DNA of 64,000 bases from NCBI GenBank assembly GCA_014925825.1, contig JACGCK010000041.1, positions 62,001-126,000 of the forward strand, written 5' to 3'. Every line of letters begins with the position of its first letter. The stretch's first letter is position 1. Below the pieces are notes generated by a model. It did not search any database. It worked only from the letters and a program-made list of their open reading frames with translations, and was not told the DNA's origin. A program made the position numbers and the translations under genes. Shown piece by piece: positions 20,746 to 32,175 of the stretch. The DNA is from Pholiota molesta. Taxonomy: Eukaryota > Basidiomycota > Agaricomycetes > Agaricales > Strophariaceae.

Positions 20746-21259
20746 ACGCTGCGCTGGGGTATGTTTCGTTGGATATGGACCTGTCTCTCCGTGTTGGTGT
20801 AATTCCGATGTTGATAGTCGCATGTAACGGTAAATCTGCAAGGACGATTTCTTCCATAAGCTTCTCGTCAGTGCACACCCTACCTCCCCTTCATTCACGG
20901 CTCTCCAGTCGTATCAATTTTCCATGCCGAGTCGTGCGTGGTCAGTGGCGCCAGTGCTGCTAATCGTCGACATCAGCACTTCGAGAGTCCTTCCATGCGC
21001 CAAGGAATGAGGTACACAATACTATTTATATATAATGGCACTTGCCAGTCCATTTCTGTAACTACATGTCTTTCACCCACTGAAGCTCTGTCGTGAACGA
21101 TATAATGATTATGCCCCATCGCCCCAGTATTTTGTCAGTATTAATCGCCGGGTGAGTAAAACGGTAAGGAATTGGAGGCCAATTAATTGAAGTGAGGTCG
21201 TGTGTGTCTAAGAACGTGCAAGACCTGTTCAATGTTCAACGTTCAACTCTCAGCTCTGC
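20746..21259. other. Intergenic, no gene seen
   Basis: 3' flank of F-box #5 grading into the HAM1-like pseudogene. Nothing recognisable apart from AT-rich sequence near 21020-21180. Confidence 0.5.
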
Positions 21260-23392
21260 AGAACGCGAGCGACGAAGGCAAGACGAGGGAACGGTGGAGG
21301 AGAGAAAACGAGGTACTTACGTCATTTTGTTCGGCCCCGAACGCAAATTGCCGATGTTCCTCGTAGGGCGATATCGACGACTCAACTGGCAACAACGACC
21401 ACATCCCTTCACAGCACGAAGACACCGCCAACACGTCCCCGAACGCAGCGGAGAACATCCCCACCCAAGATAATACTCGAATAAAGACTAGCTCAGTTCA
21501 GTCATCAATGCATCAACAATACTCGGACACTGCGAATAAGAAATGCGAGCTCAGCAAGAAGTTCCTTGCCAGAAACGCAGCGATCACGAGGAGTCCATTG
21601 GCTGGCTCTTGTCATCGAAGAGTACGACGCCCACGGACGCGATGCAGCTAGCAAGGGAAAGGATCATATCAACGTTCTCACCAACGTACGTGCTTCACCG
21701 CATGTGCCGACTACTGCTAACATTCCCTCAGGGGCAGACTTTGAACGTTTGAACGTTTGAACGTCTTCATCTCCGCGCTTCGTGCGCTCCCCAGAGCGTT
21801 TCGCGAACAAATGGCATGATAGCATGGCCGTCGTCATCGATGTCATCTGCACCCTCATCAACGACGCGAAGCCTGTAGGGACTAAGTTCCGAGGCAATGA
21901 TGGGGGCCACGACCATACCTACGACGTACGTAGACAAGGTATGCTCGTTCTTGAATGTTTGATATGAACTGGCGCTCACCAGTACCGTTGAGATAGGTTC
22001 TCGACCTCGGATATATCTTAGGATTCTATTACATTGCTATTACAACACCCAGGCAAACAAGTCGTGCGAGCCTGGCAATACGAGAAGCTCAGCAACGACT
22101 TCGATGATATGTTCAGCAAGGACTTCGATTATATGTTTAGCATCGACGTGAGGGGAGACGATCCGGTGAGTAGCAATAAGTTGTTGGTCGCCGCAAACAA
22201 CAACTTATACTTATATTTGTCAGAGTGTATTAGCCGCTGCCTCCGTGAAGATCGGGCATGATCCCCCAAGGATTTGCTATGCGACAGCGAGGACTATCTC
22301 ACGTTGACGCCTAGGCGTTGGAGCGATTTGGGGATGAGCGTCTATCCATCGCTGATCGACCAGGTACGCCCCCATCCCTTTTATCTCTTTTTACCATACC
22401 ACTCAAATGTACCATATATAGAACGGATATACCTCCATCCCGCGCATCGAATACACTGATGCCAGTCGAGACGTCATCTTTGAGAACCTCACCCTCGAGA
22501 ACCGCGACCTCTTCCCATTATCGTCGAACTCGAAGCAGAGAAGTATGTCGAATTTCGCTGTACTCCTCGATCAAGGACCACCATCCCCATCGCATCGAGT
22601 TAAGCTTCGAACAGGGCTGATTTACAGGAGTGTCGTTCTGTTGTCAATTTTGAAGACCCAAGAGTCAGCGGCGGATGTTCTTATCCAAGGAAGCGCCTGG
22701 TCCAGCGTAAGCGTCAGCATTCTTCTGATAGTGAAAGGCTCGTTATTGATAGTTTGCTAACAGGCGACATTGACGTACCTCGGCGTGTCATGATCCGACT
22801 TCCGTCTGCAAACTTCAGGGTCCATGCTAAGCATGTCAGGCAAGGTTGTTGCGCTCGTGTTCGCCGTCCATGACGCGAACCGCGATGTCATGTACATGAC
22901 CCTCTGACCGCTCGCCACCAGGCCCATCAAGAAGCGGACTCAAAAATCGCTCAGGGATACCTTGCAGACCAGGCTCGCGTACATCCACAGCGAGCTCGTC
23001 GACGTGACGGCCCGTACGAATGCGAAGGAGGGCGAGAAGCGGGCGTGTGAGATGCTGGAGGTGCGTTTCTGTCATCTTCCCCGGGTACCTTTTGAGCATA
23101 GCGCCTGACGCCCGTCGTCTTCTAGATTTTCACGAGAAGCACGTCGACGACGACGGATGGCTCGATCCGCACGAAGGACACACCGCGGAATTCAAGGCAA
23201 GGGCGAGAGAGTGGGCACGCGCGCGGCAGCGGATGGATGCGCGCGGGACTAGGTGCGCCTGGGACGAAGAGCGTTCGACAGGCGAAGGGTGGCGGCGCGA
23301 TGCGTTTTTCACTTCTATGAGTTTGCAGGTTCAATCTGGGTGCGGCGGCGCATAGGCAGAAGTCTGGACATGCTGCGACAGCGACAGGCTGA
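21260..23392 (+). pseudogene. HAM1-like pseudogene 1 (exon 2 tail to exon 11)
   Basis: Degenerate collinear copy of 13255-16700 with intron positions kept. Recognisable parts are intron 2 with GTACTTACGTCATTTTGTTC, exon 3 (cacatcccttcacagcacgaagac), exon 4 (cgatcacgaggagtccattggctgg) and exon 6 (aacacccaggcaaacaag). Exon 7-8 is seen as cgctgatcgaccag and tcccgcgcatcgaatacactg, exon 10 as attttcacgagaagcacg, and exon 11 as ttcaatctgggtgcggcggc. Many frameshifts and stops rule out a product. Introns are retained, so it arose by DNA duplication. F-box #6 follows directly. Confidence 0.85.
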
Positions 23393-23516
23393 GTGATGTA
23401 CTTCGTCTTGTTTCTTCACTGCCTGCCTTTGACGTACGGTAATGCCGTTATCTGACTCGTCGTACTTATGGTGTCATTTTTGTTCTCCCTGCCATCTTGC
23501 TCATTAGTTCAATGAA

Positions 23517-23555
23517 GGACGCTACGGAGTTTAATATTTAGGAGTCCGCCTTCAC
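23517..23555 (+). promoter_or_regulatory. Conserved F-box family upstream box (#6)
   Basis: GGACGCTACGGAGTTTAATA then TTTAGGAGTCCGCCTTCAC, 71 bp before the start. It begins about 125 bp after the end of the HAM1-like pseudogene and is preceded by TTCAATGAA as in #8 and #12. Confidence 0.7.
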
Positions 23556-23625
23556 TCAATTTGACAGTGATCATATAGTTGGCACACGCTCCCTGCACGC
23601 TCCTCTCTCCACTCCTATCCATTGC

Positions 23626-25092
23626 ATGATGCTTAATGAGTCCAGGCAACCGCGAAGCCCAATAAATGAACTCCCCACCGAAATTCTTTGCGAAATCTTC
23701 TCTCGCTGTGTCGATCAGTCATCCGCGGGCGTCCTCATGCAGCCAAACACCCAGATCGCACCCATGTTGCTCTGCCACGTATGTGCCACCTGGCGAGCGG
23801 TTGTGCTCTCCATCCCTCCCTTCTGGTCCCACCTTCGTTTCGAGCTCCCTCTCAACTGGCACCACAATGGACATCCGTTCACCGGAGATCAGGAACTGTT
23901 CGCGCGTCGCGTGGAATGGCTGAGGTGGTGGAGGCGCAATCTGCGCGAGATGGCTCCGTATCTCAAAATTGAGCTGCGGCGGAAAGTGGGGGCTAAAGGG
24001 GCTGATTATCAGCGGGGACGTCTCTCAGAGTCTGCCTCTGAATTCCTCCTGGAGCTGATGTCCTCGGCGCAGTACATCAGCGTCGGGGGGCTCTATCGGT
24101 ATCTCGTCCAATGGCGCACGGAAGCGGGATATGTGGTCACGCCGCACCCCAAGGCGCATACCGTAGTCGCTACATGGAGTTCTGTATTGGAATTCGGCGG
24201 CCTTTTGACGTACAATCAATATCTGCAGTCCGTGGTCACCCAGACGTCGACCCTGCGATGTTTCGCTATCGAGAACGCCAGATTTGGCCCGCGGGAATTC
24301 GCAAGTCCTTTCAGCAACTGGTCCATATTAACTCATCTTTCCACGCGTATGGTGGTTACAGATTTACACACCTGGTTCTCCTTCATTCGATCCCTAAGCG
24401 CTCTACAATCCGGCTCTTTTCGCATCAGCTTCCAGGACAGCGACGTCGAAACTTATACCCGCCCGTCCTTAGGCACACTGCCCTGCCTTACAGCGCTTCA
24501 CATCGACGCTTCTCAACGATTGCAAACTTCGGGACAATACCCACTCAAAGCCGCTTTCGATAACCTGCAGCTGCCCGCACTGCGCACGCTGTCTCTTAAG
24601 TCTCGGGCGAGGACGTGGTATAGTTCTACCGCCCTCACCGAGCTTCATGCTGCCCTTATGTCCGCGCCTGCAATCACGACGCTCTCACTGGGCACCTTCT
24701 TTCTCGGAGGCCAGAGACAGCGCACCGACACCGAATATTCTGAACCGATCCGGAATGACATCACCACCCTTGCCCAGTGTGCTCCGCGGCTCGAACATCT
24801 TACGTTTGCGATAGAGAGTCCACTCCAACAACGGCGATATGTATACCAGTTTGTCGATATTGTTTTTGCTTCCAGCCGTTGGCTTGATTTTGATTTGAAG
24901 AACCCGGCGAGCACCATCCGGGAGGTCACCTTCGTATCGTCTCACACATCGGAGGCAATCGATACTGTGGCCGAACATCCCCATAGGAGTCTGTTGGTAT
25001 GGGAAGTTCGAAAATTCGTGAAGGACGAGGTGGTTGTAAGATTTGAAGAGGAGGGACCTGTTCAGGTGGGGCGTGCTGTATGGGGCTGGTAG
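23626..25092 (+). CDS. F-box/LRR-like protein #6 (488 aa)
   Basis: Single exon, MMLNESRQPRSPINELP start at the family ATGATG. The F-box matches the consensus (PTEILCEIFSRCVDQSS, CATWRAVVLSIPPFWSHL). An insertion KGADYQ near residue 125 is not seen in most copies. LRR-like repeats and the end GRAVWGW are intact. GGQRQRTDTEYSEPIRND and the doubled WLDFDLKNPAST make #8 its closest relative. The reading frame is clean throughout. Confidence 0.88.
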   Translation: MMLNESRQPRSPINELPTEILCEIFSRCVDQSSAGVLMQPNTQIAPMLLCHVCATWRAVVLSIPPFWSHLRFELPLNWHHNGHPFTGDQELFARRVEWLRWWRRNLREMAPYLKIELRRKVGAKGADYQRGRLSESASEFLLELMSSAQYISVGGLYRYLVQWRTEAGYVVTPHPKAHTVVATWSSVLEFGGLLTYNQYLQSVVTQTSTLRCFAIENARFGPREFASPFSNWSILTHLSTRMVVTDLHTWFSFIRSLSALQSGSFRISFQDSDVETYTRPSLGTLPCLTALHIDASQRLQTSGQYPLKAAFDNLQLPALRTLSLKSRARTWYSSTALTELHAALMSAPAITTLSLGTFFLGGQRQRTDTEYSEPIRNDITTLAQCAPRLEHLTFAIESPLQQRRYVYQFVDIVFASSRWLDFDLKNPASTIREVTFVSSHTSEAIDTVAEHPHRSLLVWEVRKFVKDEVVVRFEEEGPVQVGRAVWGW

Positions 25093-25429
25093 GGCCGTTC
25101 GCAGGTCGTTACTGAATCATAGTATGTAGGACAAATAATAATTACTCGATGATTCTCTCATATCAAATATCGAAGTCCTTTGTGCTCGTCAAGTTCGTAG
25201 TTTTGTCTGTATTCAGTGTCGTTCATTCATGTCTGATTATCACGTCTGCAATTGGTACAGAGATGAAAGTTATCAGACCTATTATGATCAATCCATTTGT
25301 CTCGTCGTCAACGTGGAAATAGTAGCTTCTTCAGTGACTGCAAGGAACCCCACGCGAACGCAACGTCGCCGTGCCGCACTACCACAATGATGTTCATCTT
25401 CAGTTTGGAACGTGCCACGCAATCATATC
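25093..25429. other. Intergenic, no gene seen
   Basis: 3' flank between F-box #6 and the convergent F-box/Cys pseudogene. AT-rich, with no recognisable element. Confidence 0.5.
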
Positions 25430-26940
25430 GCAAAGCCAAAACGGAGCGCCGCATCGCAGGACCAGTGCGCTTCGGATAGATATGCGACCTAGAATGCCAG
25501 GCAACCCCGCCGTCAAAGAGGTGCCGGGTGACGCCGTAGACGGACAAATCCACGTACTAGCGCCAGAAATCCTCTTGGCGCCTCCGTATCCCTGCCCACA
25601 CACCGCAGCATGCTCTCCACCCCCTCGACGCGCGCCCTGCCGACATCGCACGCGCGCCCCGCATGGTGCAGCAGCGCCTTTGCGCTCCGGTGCAGCGCCA
25701 TCTCGTAGCCCCAGTGCCGCTCGTCCCACAGCGCGCGGGCGCTGGCGCACACCTGCAGGTGGAACAAGCGAGTCACGTACCGCGTTCCGTCGGGGCTTTG
25801 GGCTTCATGGCTTCGGCTTCGTATGCGGGGGCGTCGTCTGGAATTTCGTCGCGTGTATAGCCTAGAGCCATGATCCGTGCGTCGATCCTGCACAGAGCGT
25901 GCGTTAGCTTGGATGTGCGATCTCGGGTGAAGAGCGGTGGACGTACTGCGACCGCCTCGTCACTCTGAGCTGCATCTTCTCATAATCCTTTCGCTCCCGA
26001 AGGTCTTGCAAAAAATTGCTGACTAGGTTTCCATGCTCCGTGAGCGCTAATACCGTATCGTGGCACTCCGAAAGAAAATCATCCCCGGATCCAATGGCCT
26101 CCAGGGCGTAGAACTGGTCCATGATGGCCTGGAGTTGATCTTCAAAGTATTCGACGACGCTCGAGTCGGTAACGCTATCTGATCTACGTCAATAAGATGT
26201 AACGTAGAGCATAGGATAAAGACGTACAGTTATGCGGCATGAATGGCAATATTGCGTCCCTGTAATCCTCTACCCCATCGATCATCATATACGTCTCTAC
26301 GTTGGCCTTGTAGCAGGGCGCGCAGAAGCGCACGCGGAGGCTGAACAGCAGATGTCTGCCGATTTTCCCACAGCCCTACAAAGGTATCCGGAGTGAGCGA
26401 ATGGAAGATCTCGACGATAAGTGATACTCACGGAACAGATGGATTCGAACAGAACATGGGCATACTGCGCTTCGCTGAGATCGCTAGGGCAGTCGGGCAG
26501 GCCCTCGACCGTCCGACGCGCAGCCAGCCATGCATGTCGATTGTCCGTGCACAAGAACATGCGTGCGAAGTGGCGCGATGCGCGCGACAAGTGAAGGAGA
26601 TCGAGGGGGTGCAGGTGGGAGGTGATCTCGAAAAGATGTCGAGAGGGAGAGCGAGGAGGCCTGACAGCTTTCCGTGCATCTTGACGCGTTTCGTTTTGGG
26701 TTTGGAGGTTGCGACTTTCTTCTTTGGGGGCTGGGCAGGCGGGGCAGCAGAGTGCTGCTCTTCACTGATGGGTAACATTACACCGTCCGCATCAGGGCTA
26801 GTGTTGGAGCTAAAAACAAATGGGTTGAGCCGGTTTCCTTTACAAAGAAGTAGTTCGCACCTATTCGCATCACATAGCTGTAAGGAATTGACGCGTTGAG
26901 CATCACGCGTCGACCGCCTTTGTTGTGCGGCCTGGAGTTT
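25430..26940 (-). pseudogene. F-box/Cys-cluster pseudogene (copy A)
   Basis: Homologous to the intact copies at 34074-36536 and 44174-46621 and on the minus strand. Lesions seen: the start codon region is altered (GGCCGCACAACAAAGG in place of ATGGCGGCCACGCAACC). One base is missing in the F-box (CTCGACATCTTTTCGAGATC, other copies CTCGACATTTTCTTTGAGATC). About 130 residues of the large exon are deleted, joining SPDGTRYVT directly to VCASARALWDERHWGYE. The last exon with the third Cys cluster is not recognisable. It is convergent with F-box #6. Confidence 0.8.
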
Positions 26941-27149
26941 GCCTGGAGTCCTGGACCTCCATTCCTCTCGGTAGTATACTCTTGGAGCTCAGTACTCTGT
27001 AACCAGTACCATGACGGTATACAATCGTTCAGTAGAAGAGAGAAGAGTTTGAAAAGGTTCAAGCAGCTATGAGTGAGGAGGAGATGAAGAAACGAAATGA
27101 ACGCGACGAGAATTGTTGACGCGGGTAACGTGACACCTTGACGATCACG

Positions 27150-27990
27150 GGGAAACGGCCCGCGCGCCGTCCAAGTTCAACGTTCCTCGTCTACTTTCAC
27201 TGCACACCACGCCCGCCCACCACCTTCGCGGACGCTCACGGACACTCACGAACACCCGCGCTGGACGACGGAGTGAACTTTGGGGAAGGATACCACAAGG
27301 AAGACCCGGGAAACGGGAGATCCGCCAGGTACGTCACAGTGGATACCTTTCGCTCTGTTCTGACACCCCTCCCCAATAGCCAGCACGATGTTGAGTGTGC
27401 CAACACGGCGGCGACGATCCCGCCCGACGCCGCCCGACGCCATCGCCGCACACGACGCTGAACACACGCTCAGCAGTCGCCCGTCCGCCGCCATCGACTC
27501 CACCCCGTGCACTATGTGGCACGCACTCAGCACCATGCCGAGCACGAGTGCCACGCGTTGACGCCGCGGGAGCTCAATGCACTCTGGTGCTGCGAGATCT
27601 CGATGCGTGTTGACGCCATCGCGAGATGTCTGCATGCTGGTGCTGCGAGAGCTCGGCGACGAGTCCATGCAGAGGGCGTGTCAGCTCGACCAAGCAGTGC
27701 AGCAGTGGAGGCGGAGTACACCATACCGTCTTCGCGCGCAATGGGCACTGCAAAATTTGCAGTCTCTGCGGCACGAAGACGCAGAACACTCCATCGGTGT
27801 GTTCCCCACCCGCAGACCCCACAACATTCTCATGAGCCCCGCCCGCTGCAGGCGCCGCCCACCAACTCGCCTCCTGCGCCACCGACATTGCCATCACCTG
27901 CGCCAGCGCGCCGCACCACGCAAAACGCGGGACGCCGCCAGCTTTTGTCTGTACTTACTCACGAGACGCGTCTGTGCCGGGCATCAGCGC
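27150..27990 (+). repeat. GC-rich dispersed repeat, related to an arm of the 52876-56706 palindrome
   Basis: Bases about 27265-27340 (aaggaagacccgggaaacgg gagatccgccaggtacg) match 55285-55360 and the complement of 54225-54310. The upstream phrase with repeated gttcaacgtt/ttcaacatc also corresponds. The rest is a GC-rich, low-complexity mix of short repeats such as ctggtgctgcgagatctcg and ctggtgctgcgagagctcgg. Long open frames here are by-products of GC richness. It forms the 5' flank of F-box #7, replacing the usual box. Confidence 0.55.
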
Positions 27991-28096
27991 GCGCGGCGAG
28001 ATCGACCACCCTGTGGGTCCCAGGTGGGTCCCGCACCGCACGTGGCAATCGTTATGCATCTCCCATGCGCTCCTCTCTCCTCTCCCTATCTACCAC

Positions 28097-29551
28097 ACGA
28101 CGCTGAAGCAATCCAGCCAGCCACAAAGCCCAATGAACGAAGTCCCCACCGAAATCCTTTGCGAAATCCTCGCCCGCTGTGTCGATCTGTCGTCTGCACG
28201 CGCCCTCATGCAGCCCAGCACCAGCATCGCACCGATGTCGCTCTGCCACGTGTGCGCCACCTGGCGCGCCATAGTGCTCGCCACCCCTTCCTTCTGGTCT
28301 CACCTCCGCTTCGAGCTCCCCCTCGACTGGCATGCGAACGGCCGCCCGTACACCGGGGACCCGGTGCTGTTCGCGCGACGCGTGGAGTGGCTGTGCTGGT
28401 GGAGGGGCAATCTGGGCGCGCTGGCGCCGTCGCTGCAGGTCGAGCTGCGCCGGACGGAGGGCGCGAAGTACCGGCGGGGCCGCATCCCAGCGGCGGCGGC
28501 TGACTTCCTGCTGGAGCTCCTGTCCTCGGCGCAGTACATCAGCGTCGGGCGGCTCTACCGGTATCTCGTCCAACGACACCAGGAAGCGGGGTACGTGGTC
28601 GCGACGCATCCCAGGGCGCACACCCTCATCGCGACGTGGACCTCCGTTACGGAATTCGGCGGGCTTGCGGCGTATAGTCAGTACCTGCAATCCGTGGTCC
28701 CCCAGGCCACGTCGACGACGCTGCGATGCATCGCTATCGATCACGCCAATCTAGGCCCCCAGGATGTCGCAACTACCACCAACGACTGGTCCATGTTAAC
28801 GCATCTCTCTACGCTGACGGCGCTCGTACCTCTAAAGGGCTGGTTCTCCTTTATCCGCTCTCTGAGCGCGCTGCAATCCGGCTCGTTTCACCTCAGCTTC
28901 CTGGACAAAGACATCGTCCACTACCCCCGTCCGTCCGTATGCACCCTGCCCTGCCTCACCGTGCTCCGCATCGACGCCGCGCAGCACCGGAGAGACAGGG
29001 GCCAATACCCCCTCCGCGCCGCCTTCGCCCAGCTGCAGCTGCCCGCCCTGCGCACGCTGTCGCTGAACTCGCGCGCGCGCACGTGGTACGGCGCGACCGC
29101 CTTCGACGACGTGGAGGCCGCCCTCCTCTCCGCGCCCGCGGTCACGGAGCTCGTGCTGGGCCGCTACTTCCTCAGCGGCCGGGGGCACCCCCCCGCCACG
29201 GCGTTCTTCGCCCCGACCAGGGATCCCATCACGCCCCTCGCGAGGTGTGCGCCGCGCCTCGAGCGCCTGCGCTTTGCGATTGCGAGTCCGCTCGAGCAGG
29301 AAGTGTGGCGTCCGTTCGTCGGAAGGGTGTTTGCGTCCGGCGTTTGGCTTAATTTGAAGCGCCCAGCGAGCGCTGTACGGGAGGTCACGTTCGTGGCGTC
29401 AGCCACGTCGCGGCCGGTGGATATGGTGGTTGAACATGCGGAGAGGAGTTTACTGATGGCGGAAGTTCTGGAATACGTCGGGGATGAGGTGGTTGTAGGA
29501 TTTGAAGATGAAGGAGCAGATGAGGCGCCGCGTATTGTATGGGATTTGTAG
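28097..29551 (+). CDS. F-box/LRR-like protein #7, canonical start lost
   Basis: The frame is open over the whole family length, but the two start codons used by relatives are ACG ACG here (28097-28102). The first in-frame ATG after them is 28133 (MNEVPTEILCEIL), which would trim the N-terminus by 12 residues yet keep most of the F-box, giving 472 residues. An in-frame ATG also exists far upstream at 27974. The body is otherwise normal, with SSAQYISVGRLYRYLVQR and LQLPALRTLSLNSRARTW. The end is divergent, PRIVWDL instead of RRAVWGW. The usual promoter box is absent. Possibly a silent but still intact frame, or a translated N-truncated form. Confidence 0.7.
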   Translation, partial: TTLKQSSQPQSPMNEVPTEILCEILARCVDLSSARALMQPSTSIAPMSLCHVCATWRAIVLATPSFWSHLRFELPLDWHANGRPYTGDPVLFARRVEWLCWWRGNLGALAPSLQVELRRTEGAKYRRGRIPAAAADFLLELLSSAQYISVGRLYRYLVQRHQEAGYVVATHPRAHTLIATWTSVTEFGGLAAYSQYLQSVVPQATSTTLRCIAIDHANLGPQDVATTTNDWSMLTHLSTLTALVPLKGWFSFIRSLSALQSGSFHLSFLDKDIVHYPRPSVCTLPCLTVLRIDAAQHRRDRGQYPLRAAFAQLQLPALRTLSLNSRARTWYGATAFDDVEAALLSAPAVTELVLGRYFLSGRGHPPATAFFAPTRDPITPLARCAPRLERLRFAIASPLEQEVWRPFVGRVFASGVWLNLKRPASAVREVTFVASATSRPVDMVVEHAERSLLMAEVLEYVGDEVVVGFEDEGADEAPRIVWDL

Positions 29552-29654
29552 ACGTCGCGCATGTGCATATTTTTGTATTTGACCGTTTGTCAGTTCGGTA
29601 TGTAATGGCTATTCCAGAGACCAAGGCTTATTAGTGATATTTTGTTTTCTGGCA

Positions 29655-30163
29655 GGCGACGATTGAGGGTATCTCGGCGCGTCGCAATCCCACTTCCATC
29701 TTCAAACTTGAAGATGGACCTTATGCGCACAGCGAAGGATGGTGACAATGGGACGGGCGAGATGCTGAAGGATGTGCGGTCCGTATCGTCTTGCTCGGGT
29801 ATCTTCTGAGCATAGCGCTGACGCCCATCGTTGTTCTAGATTTTCACGAGGGCCAGGTCCGAAGACGGACGGCTCATGCCGCGTGAGGACAGCGAGGCGC
29901 AGCCTAAAATCGTCTCGGATAGGCGCGACTCGCAGCTCGTCGCGGAGGTCAAGGCAAAGGGAATTGCGGCGGGTGGATGCAGTGGGCGTGGGCGCTGAGT
30001 GTTGGGCAGGCAGAAGGTGGCGAAGCGATGCGTGCGTGTTTTCCACATTTTTATTTGCCAGTTTATGAGTGGAAGATGTTGACGAATAGGTTGTTTGCAG
30101 GCTCAATCTGGGTGCGATGGTGCCAAGGCAGAAGTTTGGACATGCTGCGACGGCGACAGACTG
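29655..30163 (+). pseudogene. HAM1-like pseudogene 2 (exons 9-11 only)
   Basis: Begins exactly at the acceptor of exon 9 (ttctggcaggcgacgattgag), with the end of F-box #7 3' flank just before it. Exon 10 is seen as attttcacgagggccaggtcc and ctcgtcgcggaggtcaaggc, and exon 11 as ggctcaatctgggtgcgatgg. Internal deletions and frame breaks are obvious. F-box #8 follows, repeating the order seen for pseudogene 1 and #6. Confidence 0.8.
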
Positions 30164-30287
30164 AGTGCTGTAGTGATGTTTTCTTCACCTTGTTTCTCCA
30201 CCGCCTGCTCTTGACGTACGTTAGATGTAATGCCTTTCGTAACTCGACATTTGTCTCTTCCTACCTGCAATCTCGTGAGTTCAATGA

Positions 30288-30330
30288 GGGACGCTAGTAC
30301 GGAGTTTAATATTTAGGAGTCCGCGTTCAC
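30288..30330 (+). promoter_or_regulatory. Conserved F-box family upstream box (#8)
   Basis: GGGACGCTAGTACGGAGTTT then AATATTTAGGAGTCCGCGTTCAC, 68 bp before the start. Nearly identical to that of #6 despite the decay of the gene itself. Confidence 0.68.
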
Positions 30331-30397
30331 TTGACAATTGATCATGTAGATGGCACGCGGTTGTCTCTCCCCTTCAACGTCCCTCCCTGTCCATTCC

Positions 30398-31859
30398 ATG
30401 ATGCTGAACGAGTCCAGTCAGCCGCGATGCCCTATCAAGGAACTCCCCACTGAAATCCTCTGTGATATCTTCTCCCGCTGTGTCGACCACTCGTCTGCGC
30501 ACGTCCTCATGCAGCCAAATACCAAGATCGCTCCGATGTTGCTCTGCCACGTGTGTGCCTCCTGGCGGGCGGTGGTGCTCGGCATGCCTGCTTTCTGGTC
30601 CCACCTTCGTTTCGAGCTTCCTCTCAGCTGGCACCAAAATGGACGTCTGTACACCGGCGACCCGGAACTGTTCGCGCGTCGCGTGGAGTGGCTGAGGTGG
30701 TGGAGGCGCAATCTGCGTGACATGGCGCCGTACCTCCAGATTGAGCTGCGATGGAAGGATGGAGCTTATCGGAAGGGCAGGCTCTCAGAGGCCACCTGTG
30801 AACTCCTCCTAAAGTTGATGTCCTCGGCACAGTACATCAGCGTCGGGCGGCTCCATCGGTATCTTGTCCAACGGCGCATGGAAGCGGGGTATGTGGTTGC
30901 GACGCACCCCAAGGCGCATACCATCGTCGCTACGTGGATGTCTGTATTGGAATTTGGCGGGCTTTTGACATATAGTCAATATCTGCAGTCTGTGGTTACC
31001 CAGATGTCGAGACTGCGATGTATCGCTATCGAGAACGCCAAATTTCGCGCCCCGGAATTTGAAGGTCCTCTCAGCAACTGGTCTATATTAACTCATCTTT
31101 CCACGTGTACGATGGTTCTACGGCTAGACACTTGGTTTTCCTTCGTTCGATCCCTACGCGCTCTACAATCTGGCTCTTTTCGCCTCAACTTCCAGGACAG
31201 AGATGTCGCAAACTATACCCGCCCGTCCATAACCACACTACCGTGCCTTACAGTACTTCACATCGACGCTGCCCAACACTTGCAAATTTCGGGACAATAC
31301 CCGCTCAAAGCCGCCTTCGATAATCTCCAGCTGCCCGCACTACGCACGCTGTCTCTTAATTCTCGAGCGAGGACGTGGTATAGTTCTACCGCCCTCACTG
31401 AGCTTCATTCTGTGCTTATGTCCGCGCCTGCGATCACGACGCTCTCACTGGGCACCTGCTTTCTTGGAGGCCAGAGGCATCGCGCTGATGCAGAATTCTC
31501 TGAACCGATCCGAAACGACATCATCACCCTCCACAAGTGCGCTCCGCGACTCAAACATCTCATCTTTGTGATGGAGACTCCACTCCAGCGCATAGTGTAT
31601 TTCAGTTCGTCGATATTATTTTTGCTTCCACCCACTGGCTTGATTTTGATTCAAAGAACCTGGCAAGCGCCATCCGGGAGATCACCTTTATATCATCTAG
31701 AACTCACACATCGGACTCGGAGGCAATCGATATCGTGGCCGAACATCCCATAGGAGTCTGTTGGTAAGGGAAGCTCGAAAATACGTCAAAGATGAGGTGG
31801 TTGTCAGATTTGGAGAGGAAGGACCAGTTCAGGTGGGGCGTGCTGTATGGGGCTGGTAG
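30398..31859 (+). pseudogene. F-box/LRR-like gene #8 with two C-terminal frameshifts
   Basis: Starts MMLNESSQPRCPIKELP and reads normally through about residue 400. One base is missing near 31597 (TATTTCAG where relatives have TATTCCAG-type codons), moving the frame. A second missing base at about 31750 (CATCCCATAGG against CATCCCCATAGG in #6) moves it again. The final frame reads KDEVVVRFGEEGP and ends in GRAVWGW at 31859. As written, the protein would stop at 31753 with about 50 foreign residues and lack the conserved end. The closest relative is #6. Could be a young pseudogene. Confidence 0.8.
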
Positions 31860-32175
31860 ATGCAATGCATATTCGTGTTTGCCATATATAAGACATGTTG
31901 AGTGCATTGGTTGTATGGCCTCACTTCCGGCAAGCAAGCGCTCAATGAAAGAAGTGAATTGGTTCGAGATAAACATTATTGTTAGTGAAGGCATGACGAA
32001 GAGAGGAGATGGTCAATATCATCGACAGCGAGCACTGATAACACATGTAAGCTTGACTTGTACTTGTTATGACGGATGAACCGAATCTTGAGTACGAGGA
32101 GCGAATGGTTCATTTATCTGGCATCCAAGGGACTCATACAATGCTCGCTAATGGTATACAATCTTGAGTGTTTCT
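31860..32175. other. Intergenic between convergent F-box #8 and #9
   Basis: Shared 3' flank of two convergent genes. No gene or strong hairpin recognised. Confidence 0.5.

Noticed and set aside
25371..25865. Plus-strand frame over the F-box/Cys pseudogene A
   Set aside because: Shadow of the minus-strand GC-rich exon, which has clear homology to copies B and C.
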